Assembly (NCBI RefSeq): GCF_021347895.1
Contig: NC_067134.1
Location: 29,943,449-30,007,448, forward strand
Length of the DNA stretch: 64,000 nt
Direction of reading: 5' to 3'
Source of the DNA: Acanthochromis polyacanthus
Lineage: Eukaryota; Chordata; Actinopteri; Pomacentridae
Shown here: piece after piece, positions 33,516 to 45,800 of the stretch
How positions within the stretch are numbered: position 1 is the stretch's first letter
Layout of the letters: each line of letters opens with the position of its first letter
Notes under the pieces: model-generated
Databases searched by the model: none
What the model saw: only the letters and a program-made list of their open reading frames with translations
What the model was told of the DNA's origin: nothing
Made by a program: the position numbers and the translations under genes

Positions 33516-34012
33516 TGGATCATTTTGGTCATTTTGTGTCAGAATGTGTTTAATTTTGATCAGTTTCCATCTTTTGGTCCGTTTTTAAAAATGTTGCATC
33601 TTTTCATTTTTTTTTTGGTTATTTTGATCTGTTTTTGGTCTGTTTTGCTCATTTTATCTCTCATTTTAGTCATTTTACACCAGTTTCACATTGCTTTTTT
33701 CATTTTGTACATTTTGTGTCTCATTTTTGTCATTTTGTTGCTAATTTTTGTGCCTGGTTTTGGTCATTTTTGTCATTTTTGCTTAATTTTAGTCCCATTT
33801 TGACCACTTTTGGTCTTTTTTTTATGTCCATTTTGTAATTTTATGGTGTTTTTCTATCTTGGTCGAATGTTTTATGTTCCATTTTGGTCATTTTGTGTCC
33901 CATTTGAACTGTCCCATAACATTGTTGGACCGTTCAGTAGACTCTGTTTGGGTCTTTTTCTCACCACTGAAAAATTTTGTCCATTTTTGTCTCATTTTGG
34001 TCATTTTATAGA
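33516..34012 (+). repeat. Degenerate TTTTG(G/T)TCATTTTGTGTC minisatellite
   Basis: Long run of variants of ATTTTGGTCATTTTGTGTC. The Phe/Leu/His-rich ORFs in several frames are artefacts. Similar tracts occur at 58.1, 59.2, 52.7 and 61.1 kb, the last two in inverse orientation. Confidence 0.8.
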
Positions 34013-34085
34013 TTAGATTAGATCCAACTTTACTGTCATTGCACAGAGAACAAGTACTAAGACAGTAAATGCATTTTTTAAAAGT
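34013..34085 (-). mobile_element. LINE 3' tail fragment
   Basis: Complement of the fish LINE tail pattern ending ATGACAGTAAAGTTGGATCTAA; only this terminal piece is present. Confidence 0.5.
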
Positions 34086-34192
34086 CCATTGTGATGTCAG
34101 AGAGAAGAACTAACAACTGTTACCTGTTATGTATTGTGGGTTACAGAACTAATCTCTGCCTGCTGTGAGGCGTCATTATTATTTCTAAGAGT

Positions 34193-34205
34193 CACTAGAG
34201 GGCGC
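34193..34205 (+). promoter_or_regulatory. CTCF-like motif
   Basis: CACTAGAGGGCGC matches the CTCF core closely; it stands ~200 bp upstream of a possible first exon. Confidence 0.45.
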
Positions 34206-34389
34206 ACCGATATACTGGAGTGTGTGAAAATAAATGGCTCGAATGGCCGCAGCAGTAAATCCGTCTCTGTCTCTTTCGTGCTCTAGTCTGGTAGAAGGTG
34301 GATAATACCGAGAGACACAACATTACCACATTCCATATTCTGAAGAAAAACACTGAAACACTTGAGAAAGTCAGTTTAACACACAACCC

Positions 34390-34504
34390 TTGGAGATATT
34401 GGAGAGTTGTGGTGAAGATTTCAAGTGTGAAACTTGTGAAGACATTGTGAGCAAAGACTGTGACAGAAAAATGAAGCCTCCTCAGCCAGATAGGAAACAT
34501 TCAG
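34390..34504 (+). CDS. Possible 5' coding exon of another ZNF-type gene
   Basis: An ORF starts at 34390 with a second ATG at 34471 (MKPPQPDRKHS). It ends at CATTCAG|GTAAGAC, a strong donor, in phase 1. The upstream part contains a Cys-rich CETCEDIVSKDC stretch. No matching downstream exon was found to 64000, so it may be an orphan or belong to a gene that continues beyond the window. Confidence 0.35.
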
Positions 34505-34819
34505 GTAAGACAGAAGTCCAGACAACGAGCTGCAACTCAGCTCCAGATATCAAACTACACACTGACATGTTAGACTGAAGTTTTCACAACACTGACAAGC
34601 TAACATTTGCTCATTTTGTGGTTTATTTTGATCAGTTTGCATCCTTAGGGTTGTTAATGGAAAAATGTGTGAAAATGAGAGAGGAAGCAGTGAAATGATA
34701 AAACTGTGACCAGTCTTAAAGAAGTAGCAGATGAAATATTTAGATTTAGAATTAGATCTATATCGCGGTTTTCTTTTCAGGCATACTCTAAGCACCTGCA
34801 ATGAATCCATCGTCATTCA

Positions 34820-34985
34820 CACATTGTCACTCTGGTGGTGGTAAGCTACATTTGTAGCCACAGCTGCCCTGGGGCAGACTGATGGAAGCGTGGCTGCCAA
34901 TCCGCGCCTCCGGCCCCTCCAACCACCACCAACATTCACACACATTCATACACCAGTTTGAGTAGATTTTTCACCCAGCACATTT
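34820..34985 (+). repeat. Interspersed repeat fragment
   Basis: GGTGGTGGTAAGCTACATTT, then CCACAGCTGCCCTGGGGCAG and CCACCACCAACATTCACA-type phrases are familiar from dispersed teleost repeats. Class not assigned. Confidence 0.4.
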
Positions 34986-35117
34986 TTTCATATTCATAAG
35001 ATTTATAATAAATTCATGAAAGGTAAATACATGATGGTTTTTGTGGCAAAGATGCACACTTCAACGATTCCATAAAATAAGATTAAGAGTCAGTGGAAAC
35101 TCAAAACTGCCATCATA

Positions 35118-35489
35118 TACATCCATCCATCCATTCTCTATACACCGCTTTATCCTCACTAGGGTCATGGGGGGTGCTGGAGCCTATCCCAGCTGACTTG
35201 TTCAAAGACAGGGGACACCCTGGACAGGTCGCCAGTCTGTCACAGGGCTACATATACAGACAAACAATCACACTCACATTCACTCCTACGGGCAATTTAG
35301 AGTAACCAATTAACCTCAGCATGTTTTTGGACTGTGGGAGGAAGCCGGAGTACCCGGAGAAAACCCACGCATGCACAGGGAGAACATGCAAACTCCATGC
35401 AGAAAGATCCCAGGCCCACCCCGGGATTTGAACCAGAGATCTTCCTGCTGCAAGGCGAAAGTGCTAACCACTACTGCACTGTGCAGCCC
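35118..35489 (-). mobile_element. tRNA-derived SINE, copy 1
   Basis: On the minus strand it starts with a tRNA-like head: GTTAGCACTTTCGCCTTGCA as A-box region and GGTTCAAATCC at 35434-35444 as B box. The conserved body follows (GTTTGCATGTTCTCCCTGTG, GTGTCCCCTG) and it ends in GGATGGATGGATG. Shares the whole body with 52303-52678. Transcribed by RNA polymerase III when active. Confidence 0.8.
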
Positions 35490-37560
35490 CTAAATACAAA
35501 CATATGATTCTAAAATAATTACATCCAATTCTGGAAATATAAAACCAAAATCTAAACTAGATTTTGGTGCACTGTTTAGGGCAGCAGAATCTGTTTCAGT
35601 TTACAAAATATAATCTTATAACCAAGTCCTTTTTTTTTTTTTTTTAAAAACTACACAGATTTTCTGCATTCCTTCTTGTACTATTTTTAAACAAAAATAA
35701 TCAGTTGTGAGTTTATATGGTTTTTTTTGTACTCTCTTGCAACAAAAAAAACAACAAGCAGAAAAAAATTAAAAGTGAGGCCTGGAAACAGTTCTGAATC
35801 CAAATTTAGATGGTTTCAACACATTCCACTCTAAACTATGGAAATCAAAAATGAAAACATAAAAAGAACTATCTGAGTGAAACATTCAGCTCATTATGTT
35901 TTAGCTATAATCTAACTACTGACACTTTCTAGTCTGCTAGCATTTCTAACAACCTGCATAGATTTTACAAACAGGGAAAAGTGATTATGTTAAGAAAAAA
36001 GGGGAAGTAGAGTGTAGCATGTCAATGAAAGAATGGCAGACTTACATGACAAGGCTACAACTTTAATAAAATGCTGCATTTTGAACATATTTTGCATTGT
36101 ATGGAAAAGTATAACTAATGTCAGTGAGTCTGTAATATTCATGCCGTTTTAAAATGAGTTCTCCCTAAATTCAAACTGAACAGATTTTTAGCAGATTTCT
36201 CCAAAACGTATTAAAATTCTTTCTAACTGCGATATTTTTTTTTGCATTTCTGACTCAGACAGCAAGTCTACACATGAGATAGTTCAAAGCCAAAAACAGT
36301 CAGAACTTGCAGTAAATATGAAAAAAATAACATCAGAGTTTTAAAACATTTTCCTCAGACCAAATGACAGTTTACCAAAAATAATGGTACCATACGGTAG
36401 GATCATTAAAAGTGTGAATCACGGAGTAACTCCCAACACAACACTAATGAGCAACACCAACTTAATATTTTGTGTAGTTTAAAATGAAATTTTTGCATTG
36501 ATTGGATTAAAGCAAAATTCAAGTTGTGGTAATCAATTAATTTGACTTCATAACGTTTTTTTAGTCCAATCAGCAATTCCAGTTCCTTTATGTTGTCAGA
36601 TATTCAGTAATTGTTGATAGTACAGGAAAGATTAAACCTCCTGATTCAATACAGCTTCACCATGGAATATAATTTCACTGGATGAACTCAGGGAGGCTGA
36701 TGCTAACTGCTGCCTTATTTTTATTATTATTGTTTTTGAGGATAAACTTTTTTTAGAGTGTAGTTTCACCCAATGGGACAAACATCCAACAGAATCTTTA
36801 AAGCTGCATTTTACACAAACACAGGAACACACACATTATATGTAGAGAAGAATTAGGCAGATAATTGGTCTTTAAACACCGAACACTCTCATTCCAAAGC
36901 CAAGAACTGAGTCCAGAAAGAGTCTCCATGTCAGCTGGTGCTGGGATTAACTAACTCCTCTCACATACACAGTAACCAGCCTCACTGCATTCCAAACACT
37001 AATCCGGGAAAACCAAATTAAAATTCAATATTAGGAAACTTATTTGGAACACTGGAAAGAGGAAATCAAAAGCCGAAGTGGATTAGAGTGTTGCCTGACG
37101 TTGTATGGCATTTTAAAAACCATAAATCATGATCATAGCAACAGAATGTGGTCCCTGTTCAACAGGTGAGAATGAGACAGAAATACGCTCTCTGCTAGAA
37201 TGTAAAGCATTCAGGGGAATGAAGGAAAATGACAATTAAAGAAGCATCAACTTGCCACAGCCAAAGCGACAAAGAATGATATTCAGTGCATACATCAGTT
37301 TTAATGATATATTACTGTTTGATTTGCCGTTACTGTTAAAATATTTGGACACAAGTCCGTACCATAAAAGCTCCTCTGAACTGAAAATGAATTCACATAT
37401 CTGACAGCTTCCTTTTTCTGACATTTAACACAGATGGCTGTTTCAAAGCCAGTTACTAGATCCATCAACATCACAAAGATCACCATCCTCTGCAGTTTTA
37501 GCAAATCCATCCATCCATTAGTGCTCCATGTTCAGACCCCTGATGTGTACCTGCAGCTCT
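35490..37560. other. Non-coding, AT-rich
   Basis: No gene, terminal repeats or conserved motif recognised in ~2 kb. Short ORFs have no supporting context. Confidence 0.45.
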
Positions 37561-37599
37561 CTAGTCACTAACCTTCAGTTTTCACTCTTCCCAAATGCA

Positions 37600-38655
37600 A
37601 TCTCCGACTTTGCTGATTGCTGCCACAAAAACCTTGGGAGATGAGCTGTCTTTCTTCAAACCTCCTGAGACTATCACTCTTCCTAAAAGAATGTCTGTTT
37701 TACAGGAAGCACCCTTTCCTATTCTGTATGGACCCTTCAAATTTACCTGAGGTCCCCAGTGAACTTAGGGCTAAACAAAAGAATCATGTGGGATGTGTGA
37801 CAACTGTTTTAGCTCATGTTGTTCAAGTTCAATCTAAGAATTAAACTTAATGCTGTAGTTCCTAAGATTAAGTGTAATTTAACTTAAAGGGCAATTGCAG
37901 GCATAGAGGGCTTCATTTAGTTCCTGTTGGATCAAGGAGTGTTCGTGGAGAGAAAACAATCCATGCAAGACTCACATTTTTCCAATTCCTAAACATAATC
38001 ATTCATATGAATGGAGCTTTGTTCAAGATTTGTTTACCGGACACTAATTCTATTTTTGCCTCTTTGCCCCAAGTTTTTAAAAATGAGCTCCATTAGTTGA
38101 CCTGAACTGTGCATTTTTCTCTGCATCCAGATAGTCAGTATCTGTTTTCATTTCAATCAAAGGGCGTCAGTTGTTGGGGGCCAGGCTCTACACGGCTTTG
38201 TTAGGAGTCCTGTGGTGTGTGCTGTGGCCATGAGCTGTGATTCAGTGAATTTGCACCTGGCTGGTGGCAGCACTACCCTTCTTCTCTTTCCTCTGCCTGT
38301 CACATGAACTCTGTTCTGCTGTTGAAGAAAGTGGCTGAAAGAGGTCACACTACCTCACTGTTTAAACTACAGTACTGCAGTCTGAAGGTCACCTATCTGG
38401 GTCATGTCTGGTCTGAAGGACAGTGGATGTTTTCTCCTAAAAGACTGATACTGCTGAATAACATCAAGTTATTGTGGTCACTGGATCTGTGTTTGTGCTG
38501 CTGTGGACTCTGTGATGAGAGCGGCCACTCTGCAGGAGGTTCCCCTGTAGTGGAATGGACAGAAAGCATGCAGAAGGCCTTGTGGATTTAAAGACTGCTC
38601 TGGTTTCAGCTCCAGCCCTGGGATTACCGGACAACATGCAACATTTCAGCTGTAC

Positions 38656-38690
<35 letters not shown>

Positions 38691-38965
38691 TTGCTGGAGG
38701 TGTGCTGGTGTGGAGACGCTTGTCATACCACCGCTGGGTGGCAGATTACTAATCAGGGCCAGCAGACCCTCTGATGTCACATGTCATGCAGGTTATGCTG
38801 TAGTCAGTGACTAGTAAATAGTGGAAGTGGGTATTCTCCCTCCCCAGTAGCTCTGTACAGGCAGCCAAACCGTTTACTCTTTTCAGAACCTGCATTATCT
38901 CCAAGGACAAGCTCTCCACCATTTACACATTCTCCTGCTCTGCTTTAGGAGCAGCTTATGATGTG
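37600..38965 (+). pseudogene. Decayed endogenous retrovirus pol remnant
   Basis: Scattered stretches in changing frames match the pol region of a fish endogenous retrovirus. A protease/RT boundary-like part lies around 37850-37960, and an RT/RNase H connection part around 38390-38960 (ALGLPD at 38615, FAGGVLV at 38690). Many stops and frameshifts, plus a GA microsatellite inserted at 38660, make it non-functional. No LTRs, gag or env were recognised. Confidence 0.55.
38660..38687 (+). repeat. (GA)n microsatellite
   Basis: About 13 GA units, interrupting the pol remnant. Confidence 0.95.
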
Positions 38966-39585
38966 GCTCAAATATGGAAATACAAAGAAATTTTAACATC
39001 AAGTGGAAAGCCACTAAAAAAACATAACCAAAGGATCAATAATTTGATTTAAAGCAATTTTATTGCCTAAACAACTGGATTTAGTAAAATGAGAGGCACA
39101 CACTTTTGGTTCTAACCTGGTTGTAGAACAATAAAGTTCATTATAGCTGCAGTATAATGGGTTTTATTTCAAAAACAACATTGTTGAACTGTGAGATATT
39201 TAGAGGGAATTCTGATCAAACACTTTTGACAGTTTAATTGATTTGTAAAAGATTAATCTGATTTACTTCATCAGATGTAAAGATTTGCTATATTTCTTTG
39301 GTAAATTTTGTGGGTTTGAACAGATAACAGAACTGACAACAACTTTGAGGGTAACTTCCGGTCCTAAACTGTGTTATTGGTGTTTTAAACTAAATCAGTT
39401 GGTATTAATAAAAGAAACTAGATAAATAAACACAGGATCCCTGACCTCACCACACAGTGAGGAACAGATGACTCAAGAGGGGAATTGGGTTTTCTGTCGT
39501 GTTTTTCCTTTCAGCTGAATCTAGATTTGAATTTTGATCTTTATAATTAATTGCTTAAATATGTGATTTCTGTTGTTGTTTTGGT
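38966..39585. other. Non-coding, nothing recognised
   Basis: AT-rich with no motif or repeat end. Confidence 0.4.
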
Positions 39586-39589
39586 GTTT

Positions 39590-40318
39590 GTTTGCTTCCG
39601 CAGCGCCACCGTAAGCATCTCCAAGTCCCGCGTGCACAGCTGTTCCTTCACATGCACGTTTGCTGGGTTACACCACCGCTCATTCACGTACACAGCCAGT
39701 CCTCCCCCAGACTTTTTGCCGCTTCCCACCGCGTTCCGGTCCGCGCGCGCGAGTGTAAATCCGTTCAGGGAAACCACAGAGTCCGGTGTATGTCCATTCA
39801 GCCACGTCTCCGTGAAACACATGAGGCTACACTCACGATGCTCCTTCAGCCGCGTCAGCGTGGCCAGCTCCTCTACCTTGTTGGTGATGGAGAGGACGTT
39901 CCCCATGATGATAGAGGGAAAATAAGTCCTGCGCTTTCGCCGTCCTCCTCTGCAGCCTCTTCTTTTCCTCCGTATCTCCGCGGGGACATGGGGTAGAGAA
40001 AGGATGAGCTGCGGAGGCCGAGAAGGATCTCACGTGTGTAGCGTCTTTGTTCCTCAGAGCGGCCGCCGCTGTGTCCAGAGGGCTCACCTGAAGCAAGTCG
40101 AAAAAGTGCAAAAAACAGCACAACACCGAATAAAAGTGTGATAAAAGTGGGTTTCCTATATGCACGATTGCACAAAGCTTCACCCACTTTAAGGAAAAAT
40201 AGGAAAAAGTGTCTATTTACAATAGAAAAAACGAAAAGTAAGAAAAAAGGGTTGAGAGCTCCCGTAACCAGCTGCTGCTCGCACAGCGCCATCTTAACAA
40301 GTGTAGTGTAGTGATTGT
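39590..40318 (-). mobile_element. 5' end of a Rex/CR1-like LINE
   Basis: On the minus strand from 40318: a leader with AAGATGGCGCTGTGCGAGC, an Arg-rich stretch near 39950 (RKRRGCRGGRRKRR) and the endonuclease start at 39906 (NVLSITNKVEEL, LMCFTETWLNGHTPD, RADRNAVGSGKKSGGGLAVY). FTETWL and the RADR...GGG motifs mark APE-type LINE nucleases. It is cut off at ~39600 after LTVALR. Only the first part of the element is present, so it is rearranged or recombined, not ordinarily 5' truncated. Confidence 0.72.
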
Positions 40319-40419
40319 GTACTAATCGAGTCTTTGGAAAGAATCTTTTTCTCTTAGGAGGATCCATATAAGGTGATGTTGGTGATCGGAACGGCTGTGG
40401 AGGTCGAGGGCCGAGCAGA

Positions 40420-40850
40420 GTGGGTCCACTCAACACGATGCTGGCTGGCAACGGTCGACAAGGAGGGGCTTGGATGCTGATCCTACTCCTGATGGTTCAC
40501 AGCCACTTCCTGCACGGCGGAGAGACGAGAGATGCACCTGGAGCTTCTCCTACAGAAGAAGGGCTCTCACCCCCTCGGTTTGCTATGCTCTTTGCCCTGA
40601 TCCTCTGAAACCTGACACACTCACCGGTGCAGCCCCAGCATCGTACACATGCACTGATACACGAAGTCTGGAGCAAAACAAAAAGACAATAGACTGTTCG
40701 GACTGCTCCTCTCTTACAAACACTGATAACCTACAGAGAGACGAGAAAGGAGAAATTGACTCTGTGGACTCAGACTCTGGTTATCACCCTATGAAGAACG
40801 GATCGATAGATTTCCTTCTACTGTTTAAACAACAGGTGCAAGGCTAAAGA
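40420..40850 (+). CDS. Unrecognised ORF pair next to a LINE 5' end
   Basis: Two overlapping frames start at 40420 (62 codons, hydrophobic WMLILLLMVHSHF near its start, signal-peptide-like) and 40470 (125 codons, with DSVDSDSGYHPMKNGS). Neither resembles a family I know. They start 100 bp from the minus-strand LINE leader, in a GC-rich stretch, so they may be part of a divergent transcript or simply chance ORFs. Confidence 0.25.
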
Positions 40851-42345
40851 TTGTTATATTGTTCACCCTGGTTATGATTCTGAAGGTAACGGTCTGGAAG
40901 ATCCTGGACCTTGATCTGGTTAAAGTGTCCAGGGTTTCATTCCTTGAGCTACACAAAGTTTCTAGGCAAAAGGTTGAGATTACCGATCTTTACCCACTTT
41001 CAAATTCCAGATTTATGGCGTTTCACATCACATCAGTTGGACAATGATCCTGTGTGTGGTAATTATGCAACTAATTTTAAACTGTTTCCTTTTAGGAGTT
41101 TATATGTCAACTGAAGAAGAAAACCACCTATTCAGCTAAACATAAGTAAAATAATGCGTTTTGTGGCAGAGTCTGGACAGACACACATCAGGAGTAATAA
41201 GAACTTAATAATAACGTAATCTGTGGATGTATCAACATATGCCTAACTCCGTGTATTCTGCCATGTTTACCTCAATAATCTTTCCTCTAGCAGACTATAA
41301 AGCAGGTAAACTGGAACAGGTTAGATTAAAGGATGGAGGGAGATGCAGCAGACTGCTTCTCCATGACTTTCCCATAAACATGACTGAATTTACTGAATAC
41401 TAGTAAATGACAGAATGAGGTTAACAAAAACATCTTCTAGCCTAGATCAATTCATGTAAACTACTGAAAAGCCAATCAGTCAAACTCTATGATGAATGGC
41501 TATGAAGTATCTAATGTTACTACCATTGGTTTAAGCCAATTATAGAAGGTTGCATACTGAACATCCTTTGAATATAATAGTGGTGGTGCAGCCCTAGCTG
41601 GGGACGCACACCGTAGAAAAATACTGTAAAAATTAATCAGTGTTCAGTTGGAGTTCCAAACTGTAAACCCTTATTAAGAAATTGCAATCAGTATCTGGCA
41701 CCTATCAAGAATTGTCCCTATGCTTTAAAGTAGTAATGATAAAAATAAAGATTTATCTATATAGTAGCCTTAAGAACACCGTTCACAAAGTGCTCTGACA
41801 GTTCAAAGATGTAAACATAGATAACTGTGCAAGTTACAGGGGAGAAGTAGGATCTGTCAAATAGAATAAATACTAAACTGACAATAAATTAAATTAAATG
41901 ATTACCTACATTGGCATGTAAAATATAACAACGGAAAGAAGTAATTTGGGAAAATAATCAGTTTTGTTAAAACGTAAAAAAGTTAGAAAATTAAAGAATT
42001 AGAGAATTATCACACCAAAGAACCAGGTAATTAAAATATAATTTAAAATAAAACTAAGCAAAATAAGGCAAGATATTAATTAAAAAAAAGAAAGAACATC
42101 TCTAATAAACAGGAAATATTACAGATTAAAACACAAACTAAATACAACTAAATAATAAACTTCACATAAATGAAAGTCTATAGAATAGGATGGAACTTGT
42201 CCTCCTCCTGGATGCTCAAGGAGTTCTATCAGCAGTTTTTTTTTAAAAAAAAAACCCTGAAAAACCTGCTTAAGAGCACTCAGAACTGCAACCATTAATG
42301 TATTTTTAATTGTCATTTATGTGTGACTGTGTGTACATGTGGGTT
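40851..42345. other. Non-coding, AT-rich
   Basis: Nothing recognised. Confidence 0.45.
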
Positions 42346-42349
42346 TTTA

Positions 42350-42383
<34 letters not shown>

Positions 42384-42463
42384 ATGTTTTGATTCGCTGT
42401 CATGTATTTCAGTCTAGCAATGTTCTTTTAATTGGCATTTTTGTGTGAGTGTCTGTGCTTTTA

Positions 42464-42549
<86 letters not shown>

Positions 42550-42562
42550 TGTGTGTGTGTGG
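42346..42562 (+). repeat. Two (GT)n microsatellites in a local duplication
   Basis: GT tracts at ~42352-42380 and ~42467-42562, each preceded by a TTTTAAGAGTGTGTG phrase, so the tract and its left flank appear duplicated at ~115-bp spacing. Confidence 0.85.
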
Positions 42563-42894
42563 AATATTTTTGTTTCACTGTGTCATGTACTTTTTTATAA
42601 CATTGTAATGTTGTGATGTTTTATTGGGACCTGCTAAGGGACTGCAGATGAAAATGAGCTGTAAGCTAACTCTGGTACAATGCATCAAATGGAAACATTT
42701 ATGTTTAATATTATACATGGTCCCTTTTTAAATAAACTGATAATAATAAAATAATAACGACAAGTTTTTTTGATCACAAAGTCAAATAATAATTTGTTCA
42801 TTTGTCATTTTGTGTCTCATTTTGAAATAATTTGCCTTGTTTATCTTGTTTTTTTGTCCTTTTGTCTATTTTTGTTGTTTGCAAATGTAATGCC

Positions 42895-43050
42895 TGAATG
42901 TCCTGTTGCCAGTAGGTGGCACTCTGACGATTTCCAAATTTGTGAGTGTGGATGTCTTCATACCCAGAATCTTGTTCAGTATATAAAGTTTGGGTGTGAT
43001 AGGATCATGTGAAACTGAGATATTAGCACTTCAGTTTTCATGGTGTGACC
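42895..43050 (+). repeat. Diverged solo copy of a segment of the 2.3-kb unit
   Basis: CCAGTAGGTGGCACTCTGAC, then TTGTGAGTGTGGATGTCTTC and CTGAGATAT follow the order of 15901-16030 (CCAACAGGTGGCGCTACGAC, TATGAGTGTGGATGTGTTC, CTGAGATAT). The CTCF-like core is retained but mutated (GGCACT for GGCGCT). Confidence 0.65.
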
Positions 43051-45800
43051 TGTTCCATGTTGAGTGGAATAAAGCACATGAATAATAATCAGCTGATATA
43101 ATGTGTGTTTGTAATGAAGAACTCAGAGTCAGGATTTTTAGCCACAGCCCTTTATTCTTCTCCATCACACACAAGATGAAGGAAGTTCTCATTTCATCAC
43201 GAGAACAGGACTTAAAGACTCAAATCAGGATCAAGTGTGGCTGCACAAAAAGCTGATTTTCACTGGACAATAATGTAGCATAATCACTGAAGCAGTTATG
43301 TTTGCACTCATTAATAAAGGGGCACTGTCCTCAGTTTGTCTGAGGAAATCATTAATTTAAATAAAATCTCAAGGAGACGCTGATTAAAATGAAGTTGATC
43401 AGTCTGATATCTGAAAGTCTAGAATTCTGATTAAACTGACTTCAGTTCCCACACAAAGAAATGCACGAGACCGTGAATTGGTCTCAATGAAAAACTTTAA
43501 CTATTCTACTAAGACAATACAGGTGAGCTATATACAGTGAGAAATATGATGTGTGTGTGTATGCATGTGGAATGTGGGGAATCAGATTCAAGGAAGAGGG
43601 TGATGGTGAAAGAGGATAGTTAGCGGGCGATCTATCACACTGAATCGGTAATTTGGGTTACGATCGATACGCTTAAGAGTGACTCGGTTTAAATCATCAA
43701 GTTATTAATGACATCAACCCAAATCAGGAACAGACAGAGGCTAACTCATTCCTGCTTTGTGTAGCACTGCTTTTGGATCCTCCTTTGGCTGGAATATAGT
43801 AGAAGGCCAGAAACGTCCTCACAAAGCACCCAGAGCTCTGTCTCAAGGAGTTCTGCTGTCGGAGCTCTTAGTGCAGTGTCAGGCGTCTGCCAGCAGACAT
43901 CTTCAGGCCAGCTGTCTGTTCGTCTTCCAGGGTTGATGAAAAAGAACTTGTTTAATGGTGGTTCTGTTTTCAGTTGGCGTTAGCAGAGTAATAAAAAAGA
44001 TGGTGAAACTGGAGAGCTGTGATGCGGTGAAATTTAGAAAAAAAAAATTCAATTATTTCTTATTGAAAAGCAGATTAAAACACATAAGCTTGTAATGAAG
44101 GTGAGCAGTGTGTAAATATGTTGCAAAATTTAAAAAAAAAAAGGAGCTAAAGAAAAGAACAACGAGATACAGTAAAATTTCAGAAAATAAAAGGTTAAAG
44201 AAGACGACACGTGTCTAAAAAAGAACAGAGATATGGCATCAGAGTGCTGTGTAAAAGAAGCGTTCAGGACGAGGGGAAGAAGTAAGAGAGGAGGAGAGGA
44301 GAGTAAGAGAGGCATTGTCTGGCCTTTTATCATGGAAGATAGCTCTGGGCGTGGAAAGAGACTTTCCCACGACTTTTGGTCATCTGATTACTCTCTCCTT
44401 GTTCTCAGACGGAGGGAAAACGACATTTATTAAACCGAATTAAATCATATGATATTATACGTGCAAACACGATCTGTCCGTCTCTCACCATGATCCATCA
44501 ATAGAACATAAGCAAAAATCGAGATTATGCATTTTAGCAAATACGTGTTACCTTATACATACAAACTATGTCAAATATGCTTTAGATATTAAAAATATAC
44601 TGTTTGTGACTGTAAGGATATGTGTTACATTTCATGCATACGGTTATGAATGATACCAACTTCACATTTTACACTCTTAATTGATGATGATACAATAGTT
44701 ATTAAGGGTTTTGTCCTGACATCGTTGCATCCTCCGATGTTGCTCAATGGTACTGTGAGTGCATGCAAGAAATGTGAATATTTCATTAAAACCTTAACTT
44801 CATCCCCATATCACCTACAGATTTGGATTTTGGATATATGATAAAGGAACTCCTTACTGTGATTTTCATACGCATCAAAACATAAAACAGATGTCAGAAA
44901 ACAGTTATTGAGTTAATGTATGTTTCAGGACACAAATTTTAGTCTCAAACCAGGCTCTTCTCAGATTTATGTCAACAGTTTATGGCTGTCTTATGAGATG
45001 TCCTCCCTCCCTCCCAGAGGAGGCTAGAATGCCGACATTCCCAAGAAAAGGGGATTGAACATGAATAATGTATTGATCAAGACCATTCACAGCTGCATGA
45101 GAGTCACTGTGTCTTTTAAGTGTTACTCCAAAGTGTGAATGTCCTGTATGAAGCTTCATCCTTCCACAGGAGGTCTGAGATTCACACTTTGCTCCAAAAG
45201 AAATCAATGTGATGCAGTTTTCTCCAAAGGATTGTCAATGGTGTGGGAGAAAATCACAGCGGTCCTGCCGTAATTCACCTCTGACACTTAATGGAGTTTC
45301 TTTCCTGGGAAAGAAGGTTTCTGGTTCTGTGCATCGTCAAAGATGTCAGCGATATGTGGCTTTTAGGTCCACCCTTAATATAAAGAATTTGTTATCTGGT
45401 TTGGCTTCTGCCTTAGCATTACAAAGAAGCCAAGCCGTGTCCGCTACAATAATGTGTGAAAGTCTGTCAGCAGTTTGGCGATTCACTGCTTCCTCTCTCA
45501 TTTCACACTTTGTGCAGCTCAAATGCTTTTAGTTCAAGTGAGCGTCAGAGGAACACCACATCCTGATTTTCACTCTCAACATTTGACTGGAAAAAGACGC
45601 AAACACCACATTTGGCTCCTGGAAGAATCACAACTTCCATCTTTGAAGAGGAACAAGTTTACAAGGAATCATTTAGAAGGATTTGACAAAGAAACACATT
45701 TAATCCATGAATGTGAAAACATGTTTGTGAGGGACAGAGTTATGGAGAGACTCAACTATCTGTTCCACACTGTTTCTCTACCTGGAGGAGACTCTGGAGA
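43051..45800. other. Non-coding, downstream flank of the NLR gene
   Basis: No supported gene. ORFs at 45209-45804 (+) have no recognisable domain and overlap the NLR 3' end. Confidence 0.4.

Noticed and set aside
13930..39600. The LINE pieces at 13.9 kb and 39.6 kb as two halves of one copy
   Set aside because: They are on opposite strands, overlap by about a dozen codons and lie 25 kb apart. More likely two independent copies of one family.
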